Assembly: GCA_026126065.1 (NCBI GenBank)
Contig: JAHCJY010000005.1
Span: 251,058-315,057, forward strand
Reading direction: 5' to 3'
Length of the DNA: 64,000 nt
Source of the DNA: Bauldia sp.
GTDB taxonomy: Bacteria > Pseudomonadota > Alphaproteobacteria > Rhizobiales > Kaistiaceae
The translations under genes were made by a program, and so were the position numbers. Positions 1-7,554 of this stretch are shown piece after piece. Below the pieces are notes generated by a model. It searched no databases. It saw only the letters and a list, made by a program, of their open reading frames with translations, and was not told the origin of the DNA. Each line of letters starts with the position of its first letter. The stretch's first letter is position 1.

Positions 1-68
1 CGGAAGGACACGCGGCGACATATTGGCAGCAGAACGGCGAGGGGCGGTGGGAGAAGCGGGCGGGTTGA
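1..68 (+). CDS. C-terminal end of a gene entering from the left, possibly DNA polymerase III chi subunit (HolC)
   Basis: An open frame enters from the left edge and ends at TGA 66-68, giving 21 visible residues that end in GRWEKRAG. The pattern Y-W-Q-Q-x-x-x-G-R-W-E-K-R-A resembles the C-terminus I remember for alphaproteobacterial HolC, the chi subunit of the DNA polymerase III clamp loader. That identification rests on a very short tail and is an inference. No other frame in this stretch has a comparable protein-like end. Confidence 0.4.
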   Translation, partial: EGHAATYWQQNGEGRWEKRAG

Positions 69-215
69 CCAAAGCCGCGCCAATGCTTGCCTTTTGCCGT
101 TGCAGCCGCCGCTCTCAATTCCCAACTGTGGTATTCCGGTCATAGACGCTCGGTTGCGCCGGGTGGTAGTTTTGGAACAAGTGGAATAGCCAGCTTCGTC
201 TGGCTGGAGGCGTGT

Positions 216-1004
216 GTGTCGGTGAAGCGGCTTCTCATGGCCAGTGTTGCGATCGTCGGGCTCGCCGTGCCCGCGATGGCGGCTGACGCCGTGCCGCCGG
301 TCCCGCCGGTTGCACCCGTCGCTCCGCCCGTTGCGACCGGCTTCAGCTGGACGGGCCCCTATGTCGGTGCGTTCGGCGGCTATGGCTTCGGCCTTTCCTC
401 CGCGACGGCGACGGGAATCGGGACCGACGGCGGGTTCGACGAGAACACGCTCGGCGCTACGCTGCCCGTCGGGACGCAGGGCCTCCTCGGCGGCATCACC
501 GTTGGCTACAACCGCGATACCGGTGTGCTCCTCTTCGGCATCGAAGGCACGGCCGGCTACAACAATGGCGCCGGCGCCACGACGGTCACCCCCGGTATCG
601 GCAACGTCGATCCGGACGGGACCGTGAACGACGATTTCGGCACCGTGAACTATGGCTGGTACGCCACGCTGGGCGGCCGCGTCGGTCTCGCAATGGACCG
701 CACGCTCCTCTTCGCGAGCGCCGGCGGCGTCGTCACCCAGTACATCGCGACCTACGGCGATCTCGACAACCCCGGCCCGGCAGCGGATCCCAGCGACCTC
801 ACGACCCTCACCGGCCCGCAGTTCGGCTACGTTCTGGGCGCCGGCGCCGAGTTCGCCTTCGATGCGAACTGGACGGCGAAGCTCGAGTACAACTACCTGA
901 ACCTCGGCACGGACACGACGGGCAACCTCGATGGGGATACCTTCACCCATCGCAACAGCTCGCACCTGATCCGCTTCGGCCTCAACTACCTCTTCGGCAA
1001 CTAG
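216..1004 (+). CDS. Outer-membrane beta-barrel protein (Omp25/Omp31-like porin family)
   Basis: Predicted 262-residue outer-membrane protein. A signal peptide is clear: a Lys-Arg pair, a hydrophobic core and the cleavage-like end AMAADA, then a Pro/Ala/Val-rich linker. The mature part has WTGPYVGAFGGYGFG, the usual first strand of the Omp25/31 family, alternating Gly/aromatic strands throughout, and ends with a strand closing in LNYLFGN, the typical BAM recognition end. I start it at GTG 216, five bases after a GGAGG at 206-210. The GTG at 222 is also possible. A longer ATG start at 87 would put 43 unusual residues before the signal peptide and is unlikely. The protein is probably structural or a minor porin; substrate unknown. 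Confidence 0.85.
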   Translation: MSVKRLLMASVAIVGLAVPAMAADAVPPVPPVAPVAPPVATGFSWTGPYVGAFGGYGFGLSSATATGIGTDGGFDENTLGATLPVGTQGLLGGITVGYNRDTGVLLFGIEGTAGYNNGAGATTVTPGIGNVDPDGTVNDDFGTVNYGWYATLGGRVGLAMDRTLLFASAGGVVTQYIATYGDLDNPGPAADPSDLTTLTGPQFGYVLGAGAEFAFDANWTAKLEYNYLNLGTDTTGNLDGDTFTHRNSSHLIRFGLNYLFGN

Positions 1005-1340
1005 GCTTCGGCGTCGCGTGTTCACTCTCCCTGCGCGATGACGAGATCGACGCAGGGCCACCACGTCGCCTTCTGCCGACAGATCCTTCCCAAACCTCGT
1101 CTTTGCCGGGCTTGACCCGGCAACCCATGATGAGTCGCATCACGGGTGATCGATGCGGTGATGCTTGCCGCATCGCTCCGAGCGGGCGGCGCGTCATCAT
1201 GGGTCCCCGGGTCAAGCCCGGGGAAGACGAGTTTGAGAGGTCTCTCTCGCCAACGGGAGAGGCGATGAGCCCTGTGTCTTCGCACGCGCTTGCGCTGGGG
1301 CGAGTGGCGCCGGGACTGCGCCTGCTTCGCGCCCGAAGCG
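1005..1340. other. Intergenic stretch holding a large inverted repeat, no gene
   Basis: This 336-base gap lies between the convergent porin and ABC-F genes. No frame in it looks coding. Its centre is the palindromic element at 1096-1231; the rest shows no recognisable signal. Confidence 0.6.
1096..1231. repeat. Large intergenic inverted repeat (Rhizobiales-type palindromic element)
   Basis: The left arm (1096-1133) and right arm (1194-1231) are near-perfect reverse complements of about 38 bases, each containing GGGCTTGACCC or its complement, with a smaller stem (GATGCGG / CCGCATC) in the loop. Elements with this core are scattered through intergenic DNA of many alphaproteobacteria. A half copy sits at 25878-25902. 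Lying between convergent genes, it could act as a bidirectional transcription stop or mRNA 3' end stabiliser, which is inference. Confidence 0.75.
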
Positions 1341-3230
1341 CTACCCCGCCATCGCCGCTTCGAGTTCGTCGCTCAGCGTCAGCCATTCCTCCTCGGCGGC
1401 CGCAAGCTTCTTCTGGGCGTCGGCCCGCTCGCGCGAGCGGAGCGTGACCGTGTTGCCGCCGGCAGCGTAGGTCGCGGGGTCGGCGAGGACGGCGTCGAGG
1501 CGCTGAATCTCCTTGTGAAGCGACGCCAGCAACGCCTCGACCTTCTTGATCTTTTGCCGGAGCGGTGCCGCCTGTTCGCGCCGTGCCGCCGCCTCGCGCC
1601 GACGCTCCTGCGCCGACTCCTTCGATCCCGCGCCGCCGGCGGACTTGTCGCCCCCGCCATCGCTCCCGCGCTCCTCGAGGATGCGGCGGCGGTAGTCCTC
1701 CATGTCGCCCTCGAAGCGCGACACGGTGCCGTTGGCAACGAGGAGCAGCCGGTCGACCGTGGCGTCGAGGAGGTGCCGGTCGTGGCTGATGATGATGACG
1801 GCGCCCGCGAAGTCCGTCAGCGCCTGGACGAGCGCCTGGCGGCTGTCGATGTCGAGATGATTCGTCGGCTCGTCGAGGATGAGGAGATTGACGCCGGGGA
1901 AGGCGGCGATGCCGAGGAGGAGCCGCGCCTTCTCGCCGCCGGAGAGTTCGCCGGTCGGCGTGTTCATCTTGTTGCCGGGAAAGCCGAGCGCGCCGGTGCG
2001 CGCCCGGACCGACGCTTCGGGCACATCCGGCATCAGCTTGCGGACATGGTCGAACGCCGATCCGGCCGGGTTGAGCTCGTCGAGCTGGTGCTGCGCGAAA
2101 TAGCCGACCTTCAGCTTGGCGAGACGAAGGTCGCCGGACTGCGGCTGCAAGCGGCCGGAGATGAGTTTGGCCAGCGTCGACTTGCCGTTGCCGTTCTGGC
2201 CGAGGAGGCCGATCCGGTCGTCGGTGCCGATGGTGAGGTCGATCCCGCGCAGCACCGAAACGCCCGGCTGGTAGCCCGCGGTCACATTGTCCATCGCCAC
2301 GATCGGCGGCGCCGCTGGCTTCTTCGGGTCGGGGATCGTGAACGGATAGACGTGCTCGTTCACCAGTTCGGCGATCGGCTCCATCTTCTCGAGCGCCTTG
2401 AGCCGCGACTGCGCCTGCTTGGCCTTGCTCGCCTTCGCCTTGAAGCGCTCGACGAACGCCATCATGTGGTCGCGCTGCGCCATCTGCTTGTCGCGCATCT
2501 TCAGCTGCAGCGCCTGCTGCTCGCGCCGCTGGCGGTCGAACGAGGTGTAGCCGCCGCGATAGAGCGTCAGCTTCCCCTCGTTGAGATGGACGATCGTGTC
2601 GACAGCGGTGTCGAGGAGGTCGCGGTCATGCGAGACGATCAGCACCGAGTGCGGGTATTTCGCAAGGAACGTCTGGAGCCAGAGGGTGCCCTCGAGATCG
2701 AGATAGTTCGTCGGCTCGTCGAGGAGGAGAAGGTCCGGCTGGGCGAACAGCGCCGCGGCGAGCGCCACGCGCATCCGCCAGCCGCCCGAGAGGGCAGAGC
2801 AGGGGCCGCGCATCGTCTCCGGGCTGAAGCCGAGGCCGGAGAGGATCGACCCGGCCCGCGCTTCCGCCGAATGGGCGCCGATGTCGCCGAGCCGCATGTG
2901 GATCTCGGCGATCCGGTGCGGATCCTTCTCGGTCTCCGCCGCCCGGAGGAGATTGGCCCGCTCGGTGTCGGCCGCGAGCACCACGCTGAGCAGCGACTCC
3001 TCGCCGGCGGGCGCTTCCTGCGCCACTTCGCCGATCCGCCAGTTCCGCGGCACGCTGATCGTGCCATCCTCGGGCGAAAGGATGCCCGTGATGAGCCCGA
3101 ACAGCGTTGATTTCCCCGCGCCGTTCCGCCCGACTAGCCCGGCGCGCGCGCCGGGCTGGATGGTGACCGAGGCATGGTCGAGGAGGGTCCGGCCGGCGAT
3201 CCGGTAGGTGATGTCGCTGATCTGAAGCAT
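1341..3230 (-). CDS. ABC-F family ATPase (YheS-like)
   Basis: This 629-residue protein has two ABC domains and no membrane segments, the layout of ABC-F proteins, which bind the ribosomal E site and rescue or modulate translation. The first domain has Walker A GRNGAGKST (about residues 34-42), signature LSGGWRMRV and Walker B LLLLDEPTNYLD. The second has GQNGNGKST, LSGGEKARLLL and LLILDEPTNHLD. The linker between them, with FVERFKAKASKAKQAQSR, is close to that of E. coli YheS. A Gln/Glu/Lys-rich coiled-coil tail follows. I start at the ATG ending at 3230 (MLQISDITYR), where homology begins; an upstream extension of 30 residues looks non-coding. No obvious ribosome site is seen. Confidence 0.88.
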   Translation of the reverse strand: MLQISDITYRIAGRTLLDHASVTIQPGARAGLVGRNGAGKSTLFGLITGILSPEDGTISVPRNWRIGEVAQEAPAGEESLLSVVLAADTERANLLRAAETEKDPHRIAEIHMRLGDIGAHSAEARAGSILSGLGFSPETMRGPCSALSGGWRMRVALAAALFAQPDLLLLDEPTNYLDLEGTLWLQTFLAKYPHSVLIVSHDRDLLDTAVDTIVHLNEGKLTLYRGGYTSFDRQRREQQALQLKMRDKQMAQRDHMMAFVERFKAKASKAKQAQSRLKALEKMEPIAELVNEHVYPFTIPDPKKPAAPPIVAMDNVTAGYQPGVSVLRGIDLTIGTDDRIGLLGQNGNGKSTLAKLISGRLQPQSGDLRLAKLKVGYFAQHQLDELNPAGSAFDHVRKLMPDVPEASVRARTGALGFPGNKMNTPTGELSGGEKARLLLGIAAFPGVNLLILDEPTNHLDIDSRQALVQALTDFAGAVIIISHDRHLLDATVDRLLLVANGTVSRFEGDMEDYRRRILEERGSDGGGDKSAGGAGSKESAQERRREAAARREQAAPLRQKIKKVEALLASLHKEIQRLDAVLADPATYAAGGNTVTLRSRERADAQKKLAAAEEEWLTLSDELEAAMAG

Positions 3231-3533
3231 GATGGCGCGCTTGTGCCGAAGCGCGCGAAGGGAGGCAAGCTGCGTTGACCGCGCAGGGCGATCGGGCGTA
3301 TCGACGTTCAGGAGCAACACCAGCCAAGGAGGGTTTCATGTCCGCCATTGTCCCAACCGGGCTGGTCGCGCAGGGATAGCGCGCTCGGACGCCGACCCGC
3401 GTTCGTTCGACTGCAGCGCCTTCGGGTGCGCACCCTCTCGATCAGCTGAGCCTGCCCGCCCGTCCCCGTATCGGGGCCGCGTGGGAGATTTGCGCTCAAC
3501 CGGCTCCGTCCGGAGCCATCGATCGAGACTCCA
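3231..3533. other. Divergent intergenic region between the ABC-F gene and rsgA
   Basis: About 300 bases between two genes reading away from each other, so it should hold both promoters. I see no convincing -35/-10 pair, no repeat and no coding frame. Confidence 0.5.
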
Positions 3534-4580
3534 ATGATCCCATCCTTCTCCGACCTGGCCGCGTTCGGCTGGTCGCAGCACTTTCAGGCACAGCTCGGCG
3601 ACGACGCGGGGCTGATTCCGGCGCGCGTTGCCATCGTCCACCGCAACGGCGTCGATATCGTCGCCCCCGGCTTCGAGGCCCGCGCCACCCTCCGTCCCTG
3701 GGGCGAGGAGGAGATGCCGACGATCGGCGACTGGGTCCTCGTCGATCCCGCGATCCTGCGGGTCGAGCGGGTCCTCACGCGCCGCAGCCTCTTCAAGCGG
3801 AAGGCAGCCGGCACGGCGCACCGCATCCAGCTGCTCGCGGCCAATGTCGATACCGTGCTGGTCGTGTCGTCCTGCAACCACGACTTCAACCTCGCACGGA
3901 TCGAGCGCTACCTCGCGCTCGCCCGCGAGGCCGAGGTCGAGCCGGTGGTCGTCCTCACCAAGGCCGACACCACGGAGGACGCCGCCTCCTACGCGGCGGA
4001 GGCCGCCCGGCTTGCCGCCGGCCTCATGGTCGAGACCTGCGACGCCCGCGATCCGGCGATCATCGAGCGGCTCGGCCCGTGGCTGAGGCCGGGCCAGACC
4101 ATCGTGCTGATGGGCTCGTCGGGCGTCGGCAAATCGACGCTCGTCAACACGCTGATGGGCACGGGCGCGATCGCCACCGCTCCCATCCGCGAGCACGATT
4201 CGCACGGCCGCCACACCACTACCGGCCGCTCGCTCCACCACATGGCGACGGGCGCCTGGCTCATCGACACCCCCGGCATCCGCGAGCTCCAGCTCACCGA
4301 CGCCCAGGAGGGCATCGCCGAGGTCTTCACGGACGTCGTGGACCTTGCTGCGCGCTGCCGCTTCCACGATTGCCGGCACGAGACCGAGCCGGGCTGCGCC
4401 GTGCGTGCCGCGATCGAGGACGGCACGCTCGACCCGGATCGCCTGTACCGCTTCCAGAAGCTGAAGCGCGAGGAAGCCCTGAACAGCGCCACGCTCGCCC
4501 AACGCCATGCCGCGTCGCGGGCGTTCGGCAAACACGCCCGGGCGGTCATGGCGGCCAAGCAGAAGCGCCGGGACTGGTAG
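3534..4580 (+). CDS. rsgA: Ribosome small subunit-dependent GTPase RsgA
   Basis: RsgA is a late 30S ribosome assembly factor whose GTPase is stimulated by the small subunit. The 348-residue product shows the family's circularly permuted G-motif order: an N-terminal OB-like part, then the G4 motif TKAD (about residue 142), then G1 GSSGVGKST (about 194-202), then G3 DTPG in WLIDTPGIREL. The C-terminal zinc knuckle is present as CRFHDCRHETEPGC (about 275-288), followed by a basic tail ending KQKRRDW. Length fits the family. ATG 3534 is taken as start; there is no strong Shine-Dalgarno. The gene stands alone, followed by a hairpin-rich repeat. Confidence 0.95.
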   Translation: MIPSFSDLAAFGWSQHFQAQLGDDAGLIPARVAIVHRNGVDIVAPGFEARATLRPWGEEEMPTIGDWVLVDPAILRVERVLTRRSLFKRKAAGTAHRIQLLAANVDTVLVVSSCNHDFNLARIERYLALAREAEVEPVVVLTKADTTEDAASYAAEAARLAAGLMVETCDARDPAIIERLGPWLRPGQTIVLMGSSGVGKSTLVNTLMGTGAIATAPIREHDSHGRHTTTGRSLHHMATGAWLIDTPGIRELQLTDAQEGIAEVFTDVVDLAARCRFHDCRHETEPGCAVRAAIEDGTLDPDRLYRFQKLKREEALNSATLAQRHAASRAFGKHARAVMAAKQKRRDW

Positions 4581-4609
4581 GGGCGGGGGCCGCGCGCCAA
4601 CCCACCGCC

Positions 4610-4726
4610 GTCCCGGGGCCGCGAAGCGGAACCCGGGACCTGTTGTGCGGAGGGCACGGGGTTCGCCAAGGACCGGCCGTGCCCGGGGAACAAAGGGTTC
4701 CGGATCAGCCTTCGGCTGTCCGGAAC
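4610..4726. repeat. Three-hairpin intergenic repeat, copy 1
   Basis: Three stem-loops follow each other: 4610-4639 (GTCCCGGG arms), 4652-4684 (GGGCACGG / CCGTGCCC) and 4697-4726 (GTTCCGGA / TCCGGAAC with a TTC loop). The last, together with AACAAAGGG before it and GACGG after it, recurs at 35555-35584 in the opposite orientation and in variant form at 11013-11042. It lies between convergent rsgA and the nudix gene, where it may end transcription from both sides. Confidence 0.75.
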
Positions 4727-4759
4727 GACGGATCTGATCCTTCTGGACGAGGTGGGGAA

Positions 4760-5221
4760 CTACCCCAATACATGCTCCAGCAGCGCCGGGATCATCGGCG
4801 CCTGGCCGGGCAGCAGCTTCACCGCGGCGACGTCCGGGGAAAACCAAGCCGCGCGGTCGGCCTCCGGGAACTCACGCATCTTCTTTGAGCGCGGCGGCCA
4901 TTCCATCTCGAAGGTGCTGCTGCGGAAATCCGCAAGGTCGAAATCCCCCTCGACCGCAAAGGCAACCACGACCTTGCCCGATGGCTGCCGGAACCGGCCG
5001 AGCTCGAACGCCCGACCGTCCGCGACGCCGCCGGTCTCCTCGTTGAATTCCCGCCGTGCGCCGGCAACCTCGGCCTCGCCGGGATGGAGGTTCCCCTTGG
5101 GAATCGACCATGCGCCCTCGTCCTTCTTCGCCCAAAGAGGGCCGCCGGGATGGACGAGCAGGACTTCCACGCCGCCGGTGACGCGACGATACAGGAGGAT
5201 CCCGGCGGAAAGGTTCGCCAT
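4760..5221 (-). CDS. NUDIX hydrolase
   Basis: This 153-residue protein carries a complete Nudix box at residues 43-65 (G-x5-E-x7-REF-x-EE-x-G), with the metal-binding REFNEE core. Nudix enzymes hydrolyse nucleoside diphosphates linked to another group. The N-terminus (ATG ending 5221) reads directly into the fold, SAGILLYRR. The substrate cannot be told from the sequence; the W-S-I-P-K-G lead-in resembles diadenosine polyphosphate/NTP-type Nudix proteins. Its start lies only three bases after the stop of the dinB-like gene, so the two are probably cotranscribed leftward and may share a damage or nucleotide-sanitation role, which is inference. Confidence 0.9.
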   Translation of the reverse strand: MANLSAGILLYRRVTGGVEVLLVHPGGPLWAKKDEGAWSIPKGNLHPGEAEVAGARREFNEETGGVADGRAFELGRFRQPSGKVVVAFAVEGDFDLADFRSSTFEMEWPPRSKKMREFPEADRAAWFSPDVAAVKLLPGQAPMIPALLEHVLG

Positions 5222-5224
5222 GGG

Positions 5225-5755
5225 CTACTGCACTCCCCGGTATTCGTCCGAGCGCTGGAACAGGAGGAGGTCAAGGCTTGGCGCGGCGTTCCTGCCGCCG
5301 GCGATGGTGAGCAGCGTGTGCGCCTGGCCCCTGTGGTGGGTCTGGTGGTTGAACAGGTGCGCCAGGGCCTCCCGAAGCGGCTGGACGATCGTCTGTTCGG
5401 GCGTGCTGATGGGGCTGTACGGGAAAGTGGCGTCGAGCCGCGCCTCGTCGAGCGCGGCGACGAAAGCGATAATCCGCTCGTCCTCCGCCGTTCGCGCCGG
5501 CTCCAGGTCGGCGAAGGCGTCGTGGAGGATGGCGTCGAGCGCGCGCGGCGCATCGCCCTCGCCGGTGAAGCGGTGGAGCCAGATTCGGTCGGCGACGAGG
5601 ATGTGGTTCAGCGTGCCGCGGAGCGAGCCGAAGAACGCGCCCCGATCGGCCCGGTAGTCGGCATCGGGCAGGGCGCGCACCGCATCATAGAGGCGGCGGT
5701 TGGCCCAGCGGTTGTAGCCCGCGAACATGCGGAAGTGGGGGAGCAGCGAGGTCAT
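5225..5755 (-). CDS. DinB family protein
   Basis: A 176-residue member of the DinB/YfiT four-helix family. The metal-binding histidines are visible: H51 in LNHILVADRIW, then H137 and H141 in NHQTHHRGQ. Members range from stress-induced proteins to thiol-dependent S-transferases; the exact activity here is unknown. The N-terminus HFRMFAGYNRWANRRLYDAV is typical of the first helix. It precedes the Nudix gene in an apparent two-gene operon. Just upstream, at about 5835-5935, lies a decayed partial copy of this same 5' end, so this locus has undergone a duplication or insertion. Confidence 0.88.
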   Translation of the reverse strand: MTSLLPHFRMFAGYNRWANRRLYDAVRALPDADYRADRGAFFGSLRGTLNHILVADRIWLHRFTGEGDAPRALDAILHDAFADLEPARTAEDERIIAFVAALDEARLDATFPYSPISTPEQTIVQPLREALAHLFNHQTHHRGQAHTLLTIAGGRNAAPSLDLLLFQRSDEYRGVQ

Positions 5756-5834
5756 GACGCGCAGTCTTAGGCGCGCGCGGGCCGATCACCAATTCTGCGG
5801 GAGCAGGGGAGGGTTGGGCAGGAAGCAAGCCATC

Positions 5835-5935
5835 CCGGAACTGGGCATGAGGGCGCCTCGAAGAGGGGGCGGTGGCCCAGCGGTTGTTTGTATCCCGCGA
5901 GGAAGCGGTAGTGAGACGTGGGGGAGTGGATGGTT
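5835..5935 (-). pseudogene. Decayed fragment resembling the 5' end of the adjacent dinB-like gene
   Basis: The stretch around 5868-5935 matches 5690-5755, inside the start of the intact dinB-like gene, at the base level: both contain GGCCCAGCGGTTG, then (T)AGCCCGCGA or TATCCCGCGA, then GCGGAAGTG or GCGGTAGTG, then GGGGGAG. A weaker match continues to about 5835. In one leftward frame it reads HYRFLAGYKQPLGHRPLFEA beside the intact HFRMFAGYNRWANRRLYDAV. Small insertions break the frame, and nothing of the rest of the gene remains. It is a duplicated and decayed fragment, directly next to the less GC-rich gene at 6041. Confidence 0.65.
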
Positions 5936-6040
5936 CCTCGTGGGTGCCTCGTCCTCCACGATCCAGCTCCAATCCGCGGCCTCAACACAGGGTTGACTCC
6001 TTGACGGTCTCAATTGTCTTGTGGTCGCTCGGAGGGGCTT

Positions 6041-7547
6041 ATGTCAGAACTGCCTAGCGTTTTGCTCCGCGGTGAGCGGGCTCGACTGTTTCCTGTGTTG
6101 GCCGACACTTCCAAGGAAGGTCGGACACTCTCGATCGTTATGGCATGCCTCCAGAACGTCGATGAGTTCGGGAGGGGGATGCTTTCCAGCGTCGGGCCGC
6201 GCCTAGGTGTCCGCGCCAAGATTGAATGCTTCACCGAGGTGGTTCTTCAGAAGCATGCATCCGAACGGTCGTTTCGACCCGACGGCCTGGTTGTTGTCAA
6301 GACTGGCTCCGCGACGTGGACAGCACTCGTAGAAGCCAAGGTAGGCAACACAGAGCTTACCGCAGATCAACTGACAAGCTACGTCGAGCTAGCGAAACTT
6401 AACGGGATCGACGCAGTAATCACGCTTTCAAATCAGTTTGCCCCGCTGCCTGCCCATCATCCAGTACCACTTCCAGTCGTCGTCAGGAAGAAGGCAAGTC
6501 TGTTCCATTGGTCGTGGATGTACGTGTTGACCGAAGCCACTTTGCTGTTGGGGAACGAGGAGATCGCAGATCGTGACCAGAGGGTGATCCTTCGTGAGAT
6601 GGGTCCGATTCCTTTCTCATCCGAGCGCCGGTGTTAAGGGCTTCGAGCAAATGCCTGCATCGTGGACCGACCTATGCAGTGCCGTATCGGCTGGCGGCAC
6701 CATCTCCGCCAACTCTGCTCAGGCTAGGGAGGTTATCGGAGCTTGGCACCAGGAAATCCGCGATCTGACGCTGATGCTGAGCCGGCAACTGAGCACCGAC
6801 GTAAACGTTCGTGTGCCCCGAACCTACCGTGAGGACCCGCAGGCGCGGGAACGGGCCGATACAGAGGGATTGGCTCGGGACGCCTGCCTCCGAGCAACCT
6901 TGGAGGTGCCTGGAGCAGCAGCCCCAATGGAGCTTTGCGCAGACCTTCAGACACGGACTGTGAGTGTCACGATGAAGCTGCGCCCACCTGCCGACCGGAA
7001 GAGCGTCAAAGCGAAGGTGGCGTGGCTTCTGCGGCAGCTTGAGCGGACCGAGGCAAGGGGCGTCCACGTGCGGCTAACTTGGCCGGGCCGCTCCGTTCCG
7101 ACGCAGCACTCCCTGGAGGCTCTTCGCGACAATGTCGATCTCGCAGCTGCGGGTAAGGACGGATGGGTCCTGTTGGCCTTCGAGATCATCCTCGTCCGCG
7201 ATCTCGCGGCGAGGTTCGCCCAGCGGCGCAATTTCATCGGCGAGTTGGAGGCGATCCTGCCGCTCTTCTACGAGCAGGTAGGGCAGAGGCTAAAGGCTTG
7301 GCAGACACCCGCGCCACGATTGAAGGAAGAGAAATCCGACGCTGAGTCGGTTAGTCCGGAAGCCATTGCACAGCAGGCAGAGGCCGCAGCGAGAGCAGAG
7401 GAGGGCTGGGTCGAACGCCCAGCCGAAGCCGAGGTCGCACCTGATGACGGTCCGTCTGGCTCAGAATCATCAATCACGATCGGAGCCGGCGTCGAGCGTT
7501 CGCCGAAGGCCATCCCGTCGCCCGCGACGGGCGACGGGACGACATAG
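6041..7547 (+). pseudogene. PD-(D/E)XK-like protein of unknown role, split by a +1 frameshift near 6601-6603
   Basis: Two frames together spell one protein of about 501 residues. The first (6041 to about 6601, ATG after GGAGG at 6031-6035) has a restriction-enzyme-like core: RPDG with D81, then ALVEAKVG with E98 and K100, then Q110 and a helix. It ends shortly after VILREM in an out-of-frame tail. The second frame resumes at once with VRFLSHPSAG and runs to TAG 7547. Removing one G from the GGG at 6601-6603 joins them as ILREM-VRFLSHPSAG, which matches how I remember full-length homologs reading in actinobacterial stress-type loci. The C-terminal half is uncharacterised and ends in an acidic, low-complexity tail. 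Composition is visibly less GC-biased than the neighbours, suggesting transfer. The break may be a true mutation or a sequencing error. Confidence 0.75.
7513..7539. terminator. Perfect 12-bp stem-loop at the convergent 3' ends of the 6041 gene and katA
   Basis: The arms 7513-7524 and 7528-7539 are exact reverse complements (TCCCGTCGCCCG and its complement) around a CGA loop. A second small palindrome, CCGCGG at 7548-7553 and 7560-7565, surrounds the katA stop codon. The hairpin lies inside the last codons of the rightward gene. It has no T-run on either strand, so it is a terminator-like or RNA-end-protecting structure rather than a canonical intrinsic terminator. Confidence 0.5.
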
Positions 7548-7554
7548 CCGCGGC

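Noticed and set aside
1290..3110. A 606-codon frame opposite the ABC-F gene
   Set aside because: It is a GC-driven shadow: rich in Arg, Val and Leu with no domain, and the other strand encodes a clear ABC-F protein.
6594..7547. A separate gene starting at GTG 6594
   Set aside because: It has no ribosome site, and its first residues continue the upstream protein after a one-base shift, so it is the second half of one broken gene.
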